In this document: positions 32,444 through 37,995 of the stretch, in pieces
How the letters are laid out: every line of letters starts with the position of its first letter
Position numbering within the stretch: position 1 is the stretch's first letter
Origin: a virus
DNA: 55,641 bases
IMG/VR virus record: IMGVR_UViG_3300010885_060050
Span: 1-55,641 of that record
Strand: one strand, 5' to 3'
The notes under the pieces: model-generated
What the model was told of the DNA's origin: nothing
The model's database searches: none
The model's input: the letters and a program-made list of their open reading frames with translations, nothing else
Translations under genes and position numbers: made by a program

Positions 32444-32676
32444 TGACCACTGCCCGTGCATTTTTCATTGCTTTGACTGTATTGATGACTCAATATGGTG
32501 AATATTTGAAGAGTAAGAGAGAAAATGAAATTGACAAAATTGAAGATGAAATTGATGCTCTTGCCGCTGATGGCAGTCCTGCTAGCAAATTGCGGATTGA
32601 ACGGCTCGCAAAAAGACTCAAACGAAAGACTGAACAACTCGCAGCTGTACACTCCAGAAACAGTGACGTTGCTTGA
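32443..32676 (+). CDS. Putative inner-membrane spanin
   Basis: 77 aa. An N-terminal signal anchor (ARAFFIALTVLMTQY) is followed by a long charged coiled coil (KSKRENEIDKIEDEIDALAA ... RIERLAKRLKRKTEQ), the layout of an i-spanin. It overlaps the holin-like gene by 1 nt, and a lipoprotein gene is embedded in another frame, as in Rz/Rz1 pairs. Confidence 0.68.
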   Translation: MTTARAFFIALTVLMTQYGEYLKSKRENEIDKIEDEIDALAADGSPASKLRIERLAKRLKRKTEQLAAVHSRNSDVA

Positions 32677-32782
32677 AGGTGAGACTTATCGTTTTCAAGA
32701 AGGAGTGTTAATTGGACGTGGAGAGAAATACCACAACGATTATAGTTACCGTAGAGCAATAATTATCGGTTCATACAAATAA
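32525..32782 (+). CDS. Putative outer-membrane spanin lipoprotein
   Basis: 85 aa starting inside the i-spanin gene in the +1 frame. Signal peptide with lipobox LLPLMAVLLANC-G (Cys about 23). The mature part (SQKDSNERLNNSQLYTPETV) would reach across the periplasm. It overlaps 152 nt with the upstream gene and continues past it. It lacks the usual proline richness of o-spanins. Confidence 0.7.
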   Translation: MKLTKLKMKLMLLPLMAVLLANCGLNGSQKDSNERLNNSQLYTPETVTLLEGETYRFQEGVLIGRGEKYHNDYSYRRAIIIGSYK

Positions 32783-32801
32783 CAATAACTCTACAAATCA
32801 A

Positions 32802-32837
32802 AACCAAGAGGTGTACCCCGCGCCTCTTGGTTTTTTT
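32802..32837 (+). terminator. Rho-independent terminator
   Basis: AACCAAGAGG / CCTCTTGGTT, a perfect 10-bp stem with an 11-nt loop followed by a T tract, ending the lysis unit. Confidence 0.92.
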
Positions 32838-32850
32838 ATGCAAAAATGTA

Positions 32851-32879
32851 TTTACATGTTGCAATAAATACTGTATAAT
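32851..32879 (+). promoter_or_regulatory. Sigma70-like promoter
   Basis: TTTACA 32851-32856, a 17-nt spacer, TATAAT 32874-32879, upstream of the gene at 32897. Confidence 0.8.
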
Positions 32880-32896
32880 ATTCACACACATAAATT

Positions 32897-33154
32897 ATGT
32901 CAACAAAAAATGATATTACAGGAGATCTAATAGCATCTAAAACATTGTCCAAACAAGGACGTGACAATTGGGACAATATTTTTAAGCCTAAAAAGACCGC
33001 AAACGAATGGGCATCACATAAAAATTTAAATGTGAAAATTTTAAATGCAAATGGATGGTCTCAAGGCGATGGCGTGACACTCGATACACCTATCTCCGAA
33101 GCAGATTTTAACATGCGGCTAAGTCTTTCTACAATTTTGGGTGCAACAATATAA
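32897..33154 (+). CDS. Hypothetical protein
   Basis: 85 aa, polar (NDITGDLIASKTLSKQGRDN). It ends 1 nt before the HNH gene ATG. No family recognised. Confidence 0.68.
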   Translation: MSTKNDITGDLIASKTLSKQGRDNWDNIFKPKKTANEWASHKNLNVKILNANGWSQGDGVTLDTPISEADFNMRLSLSTILGATI

Positions 33155-33155
33155 T

Positions 33156-33776
33156 ATGAAACCGATTAGCCCAACAACAAAAACCACACTAGTCCTTTCT
33201 GGTGGATTTGAACCTCTTGGATTTTTTAATGCACGATCAGCAATGCGCAACCTTGTTGTTGGTGCTGTAAAAGCATATGATCCGCATGGTAACATTCACG
33301 ATTGGAGCTCATGGATTGGAAATGATACTGGCCTTCCAGATGATTATCCCTGTATGCGCACCGCCGATGTGGCGTATGCCGTTCCTACAATTGTTGTAAT
33401 TCCAGGATATTTCAATAGTAAAAGATTTATGAAACGCCGGCGCAAAACAATCAAATTGCGCCAGCTCTATAACATTTATGACCGTAAATGCCAATATTGT
33501 TTAAAGGAGATCCCATATTCAGTTGCAACACGAGATCATGTAGTTCCAAGAAGTAAAGGTGGTGACAATTGTGATTCAAACATTGTGCTGTCATGCAAAA
33601 AATGTAACCTACGCAAAGGATCAAAGTTTCCATATTCAAATGTGTTCGGATCATCCGTTGTTCCAAAGATCCTGTCTGATGTTGAATTTTCTGCATTGAG
33701 CGATAGCGTAAGTCATCGTGCCGAATGGAATATTTTTGTTGGCAATCCAAGAGAACATACAGCAACACTTTCGTAA
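33156..33776 (+). CDS. HNH endonuclease (McrA-like zinc type)
   Basis: 206 aa. The C-terminal half holds CQYC, then RDHVVPRSKGGDNCDSNIV (the HNH core DH...N), then CKKCN, giving the two zinc cysteine pairs of McrA-like HNH domains. The N-terminal 100 residues are a separate beta-rich region (TLVLSGGFEPLGFFNARSAM). This two-part form is common for phage and bacterial HNH proteins of unknown target. Start at ATG 33156. Confidence 0.87.
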   Translation: MKPISPTTKTTLVLSGGFEPLGFFNARSAMRNLVVGAVKAYDPHGNIHDWSSWIGNDTGLPDDYPCMRTADVAYAVPTIVVIPGYFNSKRFMKRRRKTIKLRQLYNIYDRKCQYCLKEIPYSVATRDHVVPRSKGGDNCDSNIVLSCKKCNLRKGSKFPYSNVFGSSVVPKILSDVEFSALSDSVSHRAEWNIFVGNPREHTATLS

Positions 33777-33814
33777 AAAATATGCAAATAATCTTAATTT
33801 GAGACGCGAATCCT

Positions 33815-33822
33815 TATAAATA
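33815..33822 (+). promoter_or_regulatory. T4-type late promoter octamer
   Basis: TATAAATA 11 nt before the 42-codon ORF at 33834. Confidence 0.6.
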
Positions 33823-33833
33823 ACTTTACGATT

Positions 33834-33962
33834 ATGAATCACCAATTAGAGTCCAAACAAATACCAAATCGCACAGTCGAGTGCGGGGCGGGCGTATGGT
33901 CACACATTAGTGATATGTATCTTGCCCCTAGAACATCAAACTTTAATCAAAGGGGCAGCTAA
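33834..33962 (+). CDS. Short late ORF
   Basis: 42 aa (starts NHQLESKQIPNRTVECGAGV). It lies between a late promoter and a strong terminator, so it is a self-contained late transcript of about 190 nt. Codon content is unremarkable. It may be a small late protein or the transcript may act as RNA. Confidence 0.45.
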   Translation: MNHQLESKQIPNRTVECGAGVWSHISDMYLAPRTSNFNQRGS

Positions 33963-33996
33963 GGTAGAGAATAATCCGACAAATCATATTTGAAAG

Positions 33997-34023
33997 ACCC
34001 TCTGCCAAAACAGAGGGTTTTTT
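33997..34023 (+). terminator. Rho-independent terminator
   Basis: ACCCTCTG / CAGAGGGT stem with CCAAAA loop and a run of six T. Confidence 0.92.
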
Positions 34024-34089
34024 GTTTGTGAAAAAAGCCTTTAAGAATATACGAAAGTCAAAAAAAGTCAAAAAATATGTAAAAAGTAG

Positions 34090-34118
34090 TGTACAAGCTG
34101 CTGAAAATATGTTAGAAT
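34090..34118 (+). promoter_or_regulatory. Sigma70-like promoter 1 of the tRNA region
   Basis: TGTACA 34090-34095, a 17-nt spacer, TAGAAT 34113-34118. Confidence 0.75.
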
Positions 34119-34186
34119 ATGTACATGCAGCGGCAAAAGAAGATTAAAAACCTTCTGCCAAAGCAAAAAAGATTTTAAAAAAGATG

Positions 34187-34215
34187 TGTACAAACCACTG
34201 AAAATGTGGTATAAT
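34187..34215 (+). promoter_or_regulatory. Sigma70-like promoter 2 of the tRNA region
   Basis: TGTACA 34187-34192, a 17-nt spacer, TATAAT 34210-34215. The two promoters in tandem head the tRNA array; no ORF follows. Confidence 0.8.
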
Positions 34216-34524
34216 AACAACATCAACGAGCCGCTGAATGAGTGCGTGAAACTCAAAACGACCGTGGTTGAACGGCATGGAACACAAAGATGTTGCGTTG
34301 ACAATTGATTGAAAAAACAATGTGGCCATCAAGTCCGCAACAGATTGGTAGATCCAATCAACTTGAAGAACCACGTTGTGTGTTCGAACGGCAACTCTAC
34401 TTCATGAGTTTTAAAGATTATGTTGTAATCGCCGACAAATTTTAAATAGCACGTTTATAAGACTGAGTTTGGTGTAATATAACACGCAGTCAATGGTAAA
34501 AGGAATTGGTGTAAAACTTTTAAT
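34216..34524 (+). other. Non-coding transcribed stretch, unassigned
   Basis: No credible ORF. The sequence around 34375-34398 (GTTGTGTGTTCGAACGGCAAC) looks like a T arm, but I could not complete a tRNA. It may hold degenerate tRNAs or a leader RNA processed from the array. Confidence 0.5.
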
Positions 34525-34599
34525 CGCGGGAAATTCGAATGGCTCAGAAGAATGTCTCATAAGCATTATAAGTCGGTTCGACTCCGGCTCCCGCAACCA
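34525..34599 (+). tRNA. tRNA-Met (CAU), initiator-like acceptor
   Basis: CGCGGGA pairs with TCCCGCA except for a C1-A72 mismatch, the hallmark of bacterial initiator tRNA; ACCA follows. Anticodon stem AAUGU/GCAUU with loop CUCAUAA, T arm GTCGG-TTCGACT-CCGGC. The three G-C pairs typical of initiator anticodon stems are absent and the D stem is weak (UUCG/AGAA). Confidence 0.75.
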
Positions 34600-34707
34600 A
34601 TTTGCAACCGCACTCAGGAACAGTAGCGATGCTCTCGGCGTGGATTAAGTTCCAATCTTCGGATTGCCGTGGTTGTATGCTTGTCAAAGCTGTTTGTATT
34701 TTTTAAT
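34600..34707 (+). other. Spacer with UUCG hairpin
   Basis: No gene. CAATC-TTCG-GATTG (34653-34666) is a compact tetraloop hairpin of the very stable UUCG type, inside an otherwise unassigned spacer. Confidence 0.4.
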
Positions 34708-34782
34708 GCGTTCGGATAGTGTAATGGTAAGCACAGCTTCCTTCAGGAAGAGAGTGTTGGTTCGATTCCAACGAAGCGCACA
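34708..34782 (+). tRNA. tRNA-like sequence, anticodon arm abnormal
   Basis: D arm GTGT-AATGGTAA-GCAC and T arm GTTGG-TTCGATT-CCAAC are good, and the ends GCG/CGC pair. The anticodon region folds best as CUUCC-UUCA-GGAAG with a four-base loop, so no normal 7-nt anticodon loop exists. It could be a tRNA-Glu (UUC) that lost loop bases, a pseudogene, or a processed form. Confidence 0.5.
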
Positions 34783-34847
34783 ATTTTATAAAATCTGGGA
34801 GTTTCCTCGACTCCAATGCAAGCTGAAAAGCATCGAGGTTAATTTTC

Positions 34848-34916
34848 GCGGACGGAAAGCTGGTGGCTCCAGCAGTAAGACTGTAAATCTTATCCTTAAC
34901 AGGGAGTGGATCGAAA
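34848..34916 (+). tRNA. tRNA-Tyr (GUA), 5' part, interrupted by homing endonuclease insertion
   Basis: Begins GCGGACG, anticodon stem UAAGA/UCUUA with loop CUGUAAA (GUA), a longer variable region and T-arm start GGAGTGGATCGAAA. The matching 3' end (CCAC ... GGCCGC-ACCA) is found at 35891-35906, behind a second copy of the same 14 nt. The pieces together make a tRNA-Tyr with one acceptor mismatch. As it stands this copy has no acceptor 3' strand. Confidence 0.7.
34903..34916 (+). repeat. 14-bp direct repeat, left copy
   Basis: GGAGTGGATCGAAA, identical to 35877-35890. The two copies bracket the homing endonuclease gene and a complete tRNA-Tyr. Confidence 0.85.
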
Positions 34917-34928
34917 GTTTCACATTTG

Positions 34929-34936
34929 TATAAATA
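34929..34936 (+). promoter_or_regulatory. T4-type late promoter octamer
   Basis: TATAAATA ending 5 nt before the ATG at 34942; a transcript from it would be leaderless or nearly so. Confidence 0.75.
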
Positions 34937-34941
34937 CATCT

Positions 34942-35790
34942 ATGAACTACCAGCGCATCTACAATAATTTAATTTCTTATCGTCAAAATAATCCAGCAAC
35001 GGGTTATACCGAAAAACATCACATAGTGATGAAATCAATGGGCGGATCCAATGACCCTTCCAATCTGGTAGTTCTAACAGGAAGAGAACATTGGATCGCC
35101 CACCTCTTATTGTATAAAATACATAAGAACAATAAAACTGTGCATGCATGCCGAATGATGGGATTTAAGTCAAAAACAAATTTTGAAAGAACATCTGTTA
35201 AAAATTCCAGAATGTATGCGCATGTTCGCGAATATTGTTATGCGGCTTTATCCCTTTCACAAAGGGGAAAAAATAATTCACAATACGGTAAAATTTGGAT
35301 ATACAACATTGATCTCAAAAAATCTAAACGTATAAAAAACGGAGATGACATTCCGAATGGTTGGCGAGTTGGTTATAAATTATTTGATAGAAAAATCCAT
35401 TATCAAAAATGTCATAAATGTGAATCGACATATGAGAGCGAAAATTTACGTAGAAAATATTGCCAAACTTGTTTAGAATCAAAGAGTCAGACCACTATTA
35501 AAATTAAACCTAAATTTATATGGATGACAAATGGTTTTCTAAATCTTAGAATAAGAGAAGATAAAAAAAATGAAAATTCGAATTTAAGATTGGGTAAATC
35601 AACCGATGAAGAAATAGCTTTTCTTTATATTTTTCTATATAAAGAATTCAAAACATCAAATTGCTCATTACGAGCTTTTGTGAAAGATAAGAAACTTCCA
35701 ATATCTTTTATGACACTAAAAAACAATTTCATAAAATATACAGAATATTTTGCAAATAAAACAAAGCATTCTAAATATAAAAGTACGTGA
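34942..35790 (+). CDS. HNH homing endonuclease inside a tRNA gene
   Basis: 282 aa from ATG 34942. The HNH core is TEKHHIVMKSMGGSNDPSNL followed by VVLTGREHWIAHLLLYKIHK, the form found in phage free-standing endonucleases (Mob/I-type HNH). The middle contains CHKC ... CQTC, a zinc ribbon, and the end looks DNA-binding. The stop codon lies 8 nt inside the next tRNA-Tyr. The late octamer sits just upstream. The gene probably spreads by cutting unoccupied tRNA-Tyr genes. Confidence 0.85.
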   Translation: MNYQRIYNNLISYRQNNPATGYTEKHHIVMKSMGGSNDPSNLVVLTGREHWIAHLLLYKIHKNNKTVHACRMMGFKSKTNFERTSVKNSRMYAHVREYCYAALSLSQRGKNNSQYGKIWIYNIDLKKSKRIKNGDDIPNGWRVGYKLFDRKIHYQKCHKCESTYESENLRRKYCQTCLESKSQTTIKIKPKFIWMTNGFLNLRIREDKKNENSNLRLGKSTDEEIAFLYIFLYKEFKTSNCSLRAFVKDKKLPISFMTLKNNFIKYTEYFANKTKHSKYKST

Positions 35791-35871
35791 GGCTACTGTT
35801 GGTTGTGTAGCGGCAGACTGTAACCCTGCTCATTAGTAACATCGTCCGTTCGATTCGGACCGCGTACACCA
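35783..35871 (+). tRNA. tRNA-Tyr (GUA), complete
   Basis: Acceptor GTACGTG/CGCGTAC with ACCA, D stem GCUAC/GUAGC, anticodon loop CUGUAAC, long variable region of about 14 nt, T arm GTCCG-TTCGATT-CGGAC. The endonuclease ORF stop lies in its 5' strand. Confidence 0.85.
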
Positions 35872-35876
35872 ATTTA

Positions 35877-35906
35877 GGAGTGGATCGAAACCACACGGCC
35901 GCACCA
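35877..35906 (+). tRNA. tRNA-Tyr 3' fragment (T arm, acceptor, CCA)
   Basis: GGAGTGGATCGAAA repeats the end of the tRNA at 34848-34916, followed by CCACACGGCCGCACCA, which completes its T stem and acceptor. It is the displaced or duplicated 3' end of the interrupted tR-Tyr gene. Confidence 0.7.
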
Positions 35907-35910
35907 ATTT

Positions 35911-36010
35911 TAATACATAGTGTAATGGTAGCACGCCCCAAGCAAAGGGTTTCTTGTCCGATAGGATAGGCAAACATGCCGCGGTGAAGGTTCGATTCCT
36001 TCTGTATTAT
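35911..36010 (+). tRNA. tRNA-like gene with about 27 nt extra, anticodon unresolved
   Basis: A perfect acceptor TAATACA/TGTATTA, D stem GTGT/GCAC after TA at 8-9, and T arm GAAGG-TTCGATT-CCTTC. Between D and T arms lie about 50 nt with small hairpins (CCC/GGG, TCC/GGA, GGCA/TGCC) and no clear anticodon loop. CCA is not encoded. It may be a long-variable-arm tRNA or carry an insertion. Confidence 0.5.
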
Positions 36011-36013
36011 TCA

Positions 36014-36202
36014 TTTTAAGGTAAATGCTCCAATTGTAAGGGTCTGCAGCCCGAGAAAATAAAAACGATTAAAGACTCAGCTGAGCGCGAGTCGCCGTTT
36101 TGACCAATAGGATGATCCATGGGCTCGTAAGAGAAGTAAGTGAATCCGAAGCTAGGAGGTGGTGGTCAAATAGAGTTTGCGTAACCTCCAAGATTTCAAA
36201 AT
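36014..36202 (+). ncRNA. Structured spacer with CCA-ended minihelix
   Basis: At 36062-36106, AAAACG pairs with CGUUUU and encloses GACTC/GAGTC; the strand ends GACCA like a tRNA 3' end, but the RNA is only about 45 nt. Farther on, GGAGGT/ACCTCC forms another stem. No tRNA or ORF could be completed here. Confidence 0.35.
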
Positions 36203-36277
36203 GCTGCCATCGTCTATCGGTTAGGACAAATGGTTTTCAACCATTAGAGCGGGGTTCAACTCCCCGTGGCAGTACCA
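36203..36277 (+). tRNA. tRNA-Glu (UUC)
   Basis: GCTGCCA/TGGCAGT acceptor with G1-U72, ACCA encoded, anticodon stem AAUGG/CCAUU with loop UUUUCAA, T arm CGGGG-TTCAACT-CCCCG. Confidence 0.92.
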
Positions 36278-36282
36278 ATTTT

Positions 36283-36356
36283 GCGGGATTAGTTTAATGG
36301 TAAAACCCCTTCCTTCCAAGTAGGTGACATCAGTTCGATTCTGATATTCCGCTCCA
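36283..36356 (+). tRNA. tRNA-Gly (UCC)
   Basis: GCGGGAT/ATTCCGC acceptor, U73 and CCA, anticodon loop CUUCCAA, T arm ATCAG-TTCGATT-CTGAT. Confidence 0.92.
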
Positions 36357-36787
36357 ATTTTTGCAATGACAATCGGTGAGTTAGGCGCACAACGTTGTGT
36401 GTACAGGCTTGAGATTCCGTGTGGGTTAATAACCATACATTGTAAATACTAAAAAGCAATACGAAGGTTATGCTTCCTTCACAATTTTTAACAGGTATGT
36501 CGGCTTAGAAGTAGCCATCATATAAGAAGTGGAACTAGACGTGGAGAAGAGGTAATTCGTATGTATACAATTCAACCAAGACATACATCCTTGCAAGAAG
36601 AAATGTGAGTGAATTCTCTCATTACACTGTTGCAAAGGTGCTGCGATACTCGTGAATTGCGTTTCATAGGATGCGACTTTAGGACGCTAAACAAGCATAA
36701 CTCCTTTGGTGTAGCAACAACACCTGTTAAGCCCTGAGCATGGCATAAAAATAAAGGCTCTAATTTTCGTATAATTTTTTTAACATC
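36357..36787 (+). other. 430-nt non-coding interval, unassigned
   Basis: No convincing ORF on either strand. Possible RNA elements: TGCAATG/CATTGTA closing a segment with TGTGG/CCATA at its 3' side (tRNA-like, no anticodon found), and ATACGAA (about 36461) with TTCGTAT (about 36558) closing about 100 nt with a GGCT/AGCC hairpin. It may hold degenerate or intervening RNAs of the array. Confidence 0.4.
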
Positions 36788-36863
36788 GGGGATGTAGCTC
36801 AATTGGTAGAGCGCCTGCTTTGCAAGCATGATGTTGCAGATTCGAGTTCTGTCATCTCCACCA
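36788..36863 (+). tRNA. tRNA-Ala (UGC)
   Basis: GGGGATG/CATCTCC acceptor with ACCA, D arm TAGCTCAATTGGTAGAGC, anticodon loop UUUGCAA. One mismatch in the anticodon stem. Confidence 0.92.
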
Positions 36864-36869
36864 TTTTAT

Positions 36870-36944
36870 GCCACAATAGCTCAGAGGCAGAGCAGATTCT
36901 TCATACGGATCAGGTCGAGATTTCAAAATTCTCTTGTGGTACCA
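36870..36944 (+). tRNA. tRNA-Met or Ile2 (CAU)
   Basis: GCCACAA/TTGTGGT acceptor, anticodon stem GAUUC/GGAUC with loop UUCAUAC, T arm GAGAT/ATTCTC-like, ACCA encoded. The CAU anticodon may be lysidine-modified to read AUA. Confidence 0.88.
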
Positions 36945-36951
36945 ATTTTAT

Positions 36952-37025
36952 GTCACGTTGGCCGATCGACTAGGCAGTTGGCTGCAACCCTTCTCAGGTA
37001 GGTTTGATTCCTACACGTGACTCCA
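36952..37025 (+). tRNA. tRNA-Cys (GCA)
   Basis: GTCACGT/ACGTGAC perfect acceptor with U73 and CCA, D stem GCC/GGC, anticodon loop CUGCAAC, T arm GTAGG-TTTGATT-CCTAC. The anticodon stem has two mismatches. Confidence 0.85.
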
Positions 37026-37036
37026 CTTTTTATAAT

Positions 37037-37111
37037 GCCTCAATAGCTCAACGGTAGAGCTCTTAATTTGTAATTAAGGGGTTGTTGGTTCGAATCCGAC
37101 TTGAGGCTCCA
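37037..37111 (+). tRNA. tRNA-Thr (UGU)
   Basis: GCCTCAA/TTGAGGC acceptor, U73 CCA, anticodon stem CUUAA/UUAAG with loop UUUGUAA, T arm GTTGG-TTCGAAT-CCGAC. Confidence 0.95.
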
Positions 37112-37121
37112 ATTTTATAAT

Positions 37122-37244
37122 GCGGTATAGTCAAAAGAAACCCGAAACAAAAGACAGTAAAGCTCGGACTGTCCTAGAAGAAGGAGATCACGGGGTATTT
37201 CGGAGTCCCTAGCAAGGCAGTATTGACGCGCTGCCGCCGCTCCA
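37122..37244 (+). ncRNA. Unidentified structured RNA ending in CCA
   Basis: Lies exactly where a tRNA would, with the same TTTTATAA spacer before and TCCAATTTT after, but is 123 nt. GCGG at the 5' end can pair with CCGC at the 3' end. CCGAAA (about 37142) pairs with TTTCGG (about 37198), and inside it GACAGT/ACTGTC makes a perfect hairpin. GGCAG/CTGCC stands where a T stem would be. No anticodon arm recognised; neither a tRNA nor a known RNA family by eye. Confidence 0.45.
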
Positions 37245-37256
37245 ATTTTCATATAT

Positions 37257-37331
37257 GCGCTTCAAGCTTTAACAGTGAAGCACCTGGCTTTTAACCAGAC
37301 TAACACGGGGCAGTACCGTGGAGGCGCACCA
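37257..37331 (+). tRNA. tRNA-Lys (UUU)
   Basis: GCGCTTC/GAGGCGC acceptor with ACCA, anticodon stem CCUGG/CCAGA with loop CUUUUAA. The T loop is GGCAGTA instead of the usual TTCRANN. Confidence 0.85.
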
Positions 37332-37340
37332 ATTTTCAAA

Positions 37341-37416
37341 TCCCAAGTAGCTCAGTTGGTAGAGCGCCGAGCTGTTAACTCGGATGTCGTTGGATCGTGA
37401 CCAACCTTGGGAGCCA
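37341..37416 (+). tRNA. tRNA-Asn (GUU)
   Basis: TCCCAAG/CTTGGGA perfect acceptor with G73 CCA, D arm TAGCTCAGTTGGTAGAGC, anticodon stem CCGAG/CUCGG with loop CUGUUAA, T arm GTTGG/CCAAC. Confidence 0.95.
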
Positions 37417-37425
37417 TTTTATATA

Positions 37426-37501
37426 CGGACGTTAGTCTCGGGGTGAGACGCTTGGTTTGGGACCAAGAATCGGTGGATTCGACTTCCACACGTCCGACCA
37501 C
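37426..37501 (+). tRNA. tRNA-Pro (UGG)
   Basis: CGGACGT/ACGTCCG perfect acceptor with ACCA, anticodon stem CUUGG/CCAAG with loop UUUGGGA. Confidence 0.95.
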
Positions 37502-37748
37502 TTTTGCGGTCATTGAGGGGTATTCGTCAACTAAGACGTTTGTGCATGGTAGTCAACATAAAACGCACGATTCAGAAATGAATCTCAATGCAGTTGATAT
37601 AAATCGGGTCTTTCGAGGCGATTAGCCGGTTGGGAACACAATGCACGATATAGCGACCTGAGCCGCAAATCACTTTCCAATTGCCTGACTGTAAGCGGCT
37701 ATACCTGATAAAGTAGTGCGCAGCAGGTCAGGAATTGGTCAATTTTCA
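37502..37748 (+). ncRNA. Non-coding interval with strong long hairpin
   Basis: CCAATT-G-CCTGAC (37677-37689) pairs with GTCAGG-AATTGG (37727-37738), a 12-bp stem with one bulged G around a 37-nt loop. Upstream, GCGGTC (about 37506) and GACCTGAGCCGC (about 37656) can pair. No ORF or tRNA fits. Confidence 0.4.
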
Positions 37749-37823
37749 CGCCGCGTAGCTGAGTGGTTTTAGCAGATGGTTGATAACCGTCAGACGTAAG
37801 TTCAATTCTTACCGTGGCGACCA
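37749..37823 (+). tRNA. tRNA-Ile (GAU)
   Basis: CGCCGCG/CGTGGCG acceptor with ACCA, anticodon loop UUGAUAA, T arm GTAAG-TTCAATT-CTTAC. Confidence 0.93.
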
Positions 37824-37831
37824 CTTTCAAA

Positions 37832-37907
37832 GAGTTGTTAGTAGAATGAACATCACGCTACGCGGAAAAACGTAGAGATCCAGTTTCGATTACTGGGCGA
37901 CTCACCA
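37832..37907 (+). tRNA. tRNA-like, 8-nt anticodon loop (GAA?)
   Basis: GAGTTGT/GCGACTC acceptor with ACCA and T arm CCAGT-TTCGATT-ACTGG are good. The anticodon stem CUACG/CGUAG closes an eight-base loop CGGAAAAA with no U33. If GAA is the anticodon it would be Phe, but a normal tRNA-Phe is at 40207. Confidence 0.6.
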
Positions 37908-37915
37908 ATTTCAAT

Positions 37916-37989
37916 AGGGGATTAGCATAATAGAAGTGCTCCTGACTTTGACTCAGGCCGTATGTGTGCGACTCACATATCCCCCACCA
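37916..37989 (+). tRNA. tRNA-Gln (UUG)
   Basis: AGGGGAT/ATCCCCC with an unpaired A1-C72 end, ACCA, D stem GCAU/GUGC, anticodon stem CCUGA/UCAGG with loop CUUUGAC, T arm ATGTG-TGCGACT-CACAT. A weak first pair suits glutaminyl-tRNA synthetase. Confidence 0.9.
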
Positions 37990-37995
37990 TTTTTA

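Noticed and set aside
34664-34933. 89-aa ORF
   Set aside because: It runs through the tRNA-like sequence at 34708 and the tRNA-Tyr; not coding.
34917-35782. Group I intron in tRNA-Tyr
   Set aside because: The insertion lies in the T loop, not the anticodon loop. I could not identify P3/P7 core elements, and a complete tRNA-Tyr is within the insert; a repeat-flanked insertion fits better.
36100-36297. 65-aa ORF
   Set aside because: It overlaps tRNA-Glu and tRNA-Gly; chance frame.
36572-36829. Minus-strand 85-aa ORF
   Set aside because: It lies opposite non-coding RNA and a tRNA-Ala, has no upstream signal, and all genuine genes are on the + strand.
37407-37625. 72-aa ORF
   Set aside because: It runs through the tRNA-Pro gene; the reading frame is incidental.
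37640-37660. Possible group I intron P7 element (ACGATATAGCGACC)
   Set aside because: It weakly resembles the conserved core, but no matching partner strand or exon ends are seen.
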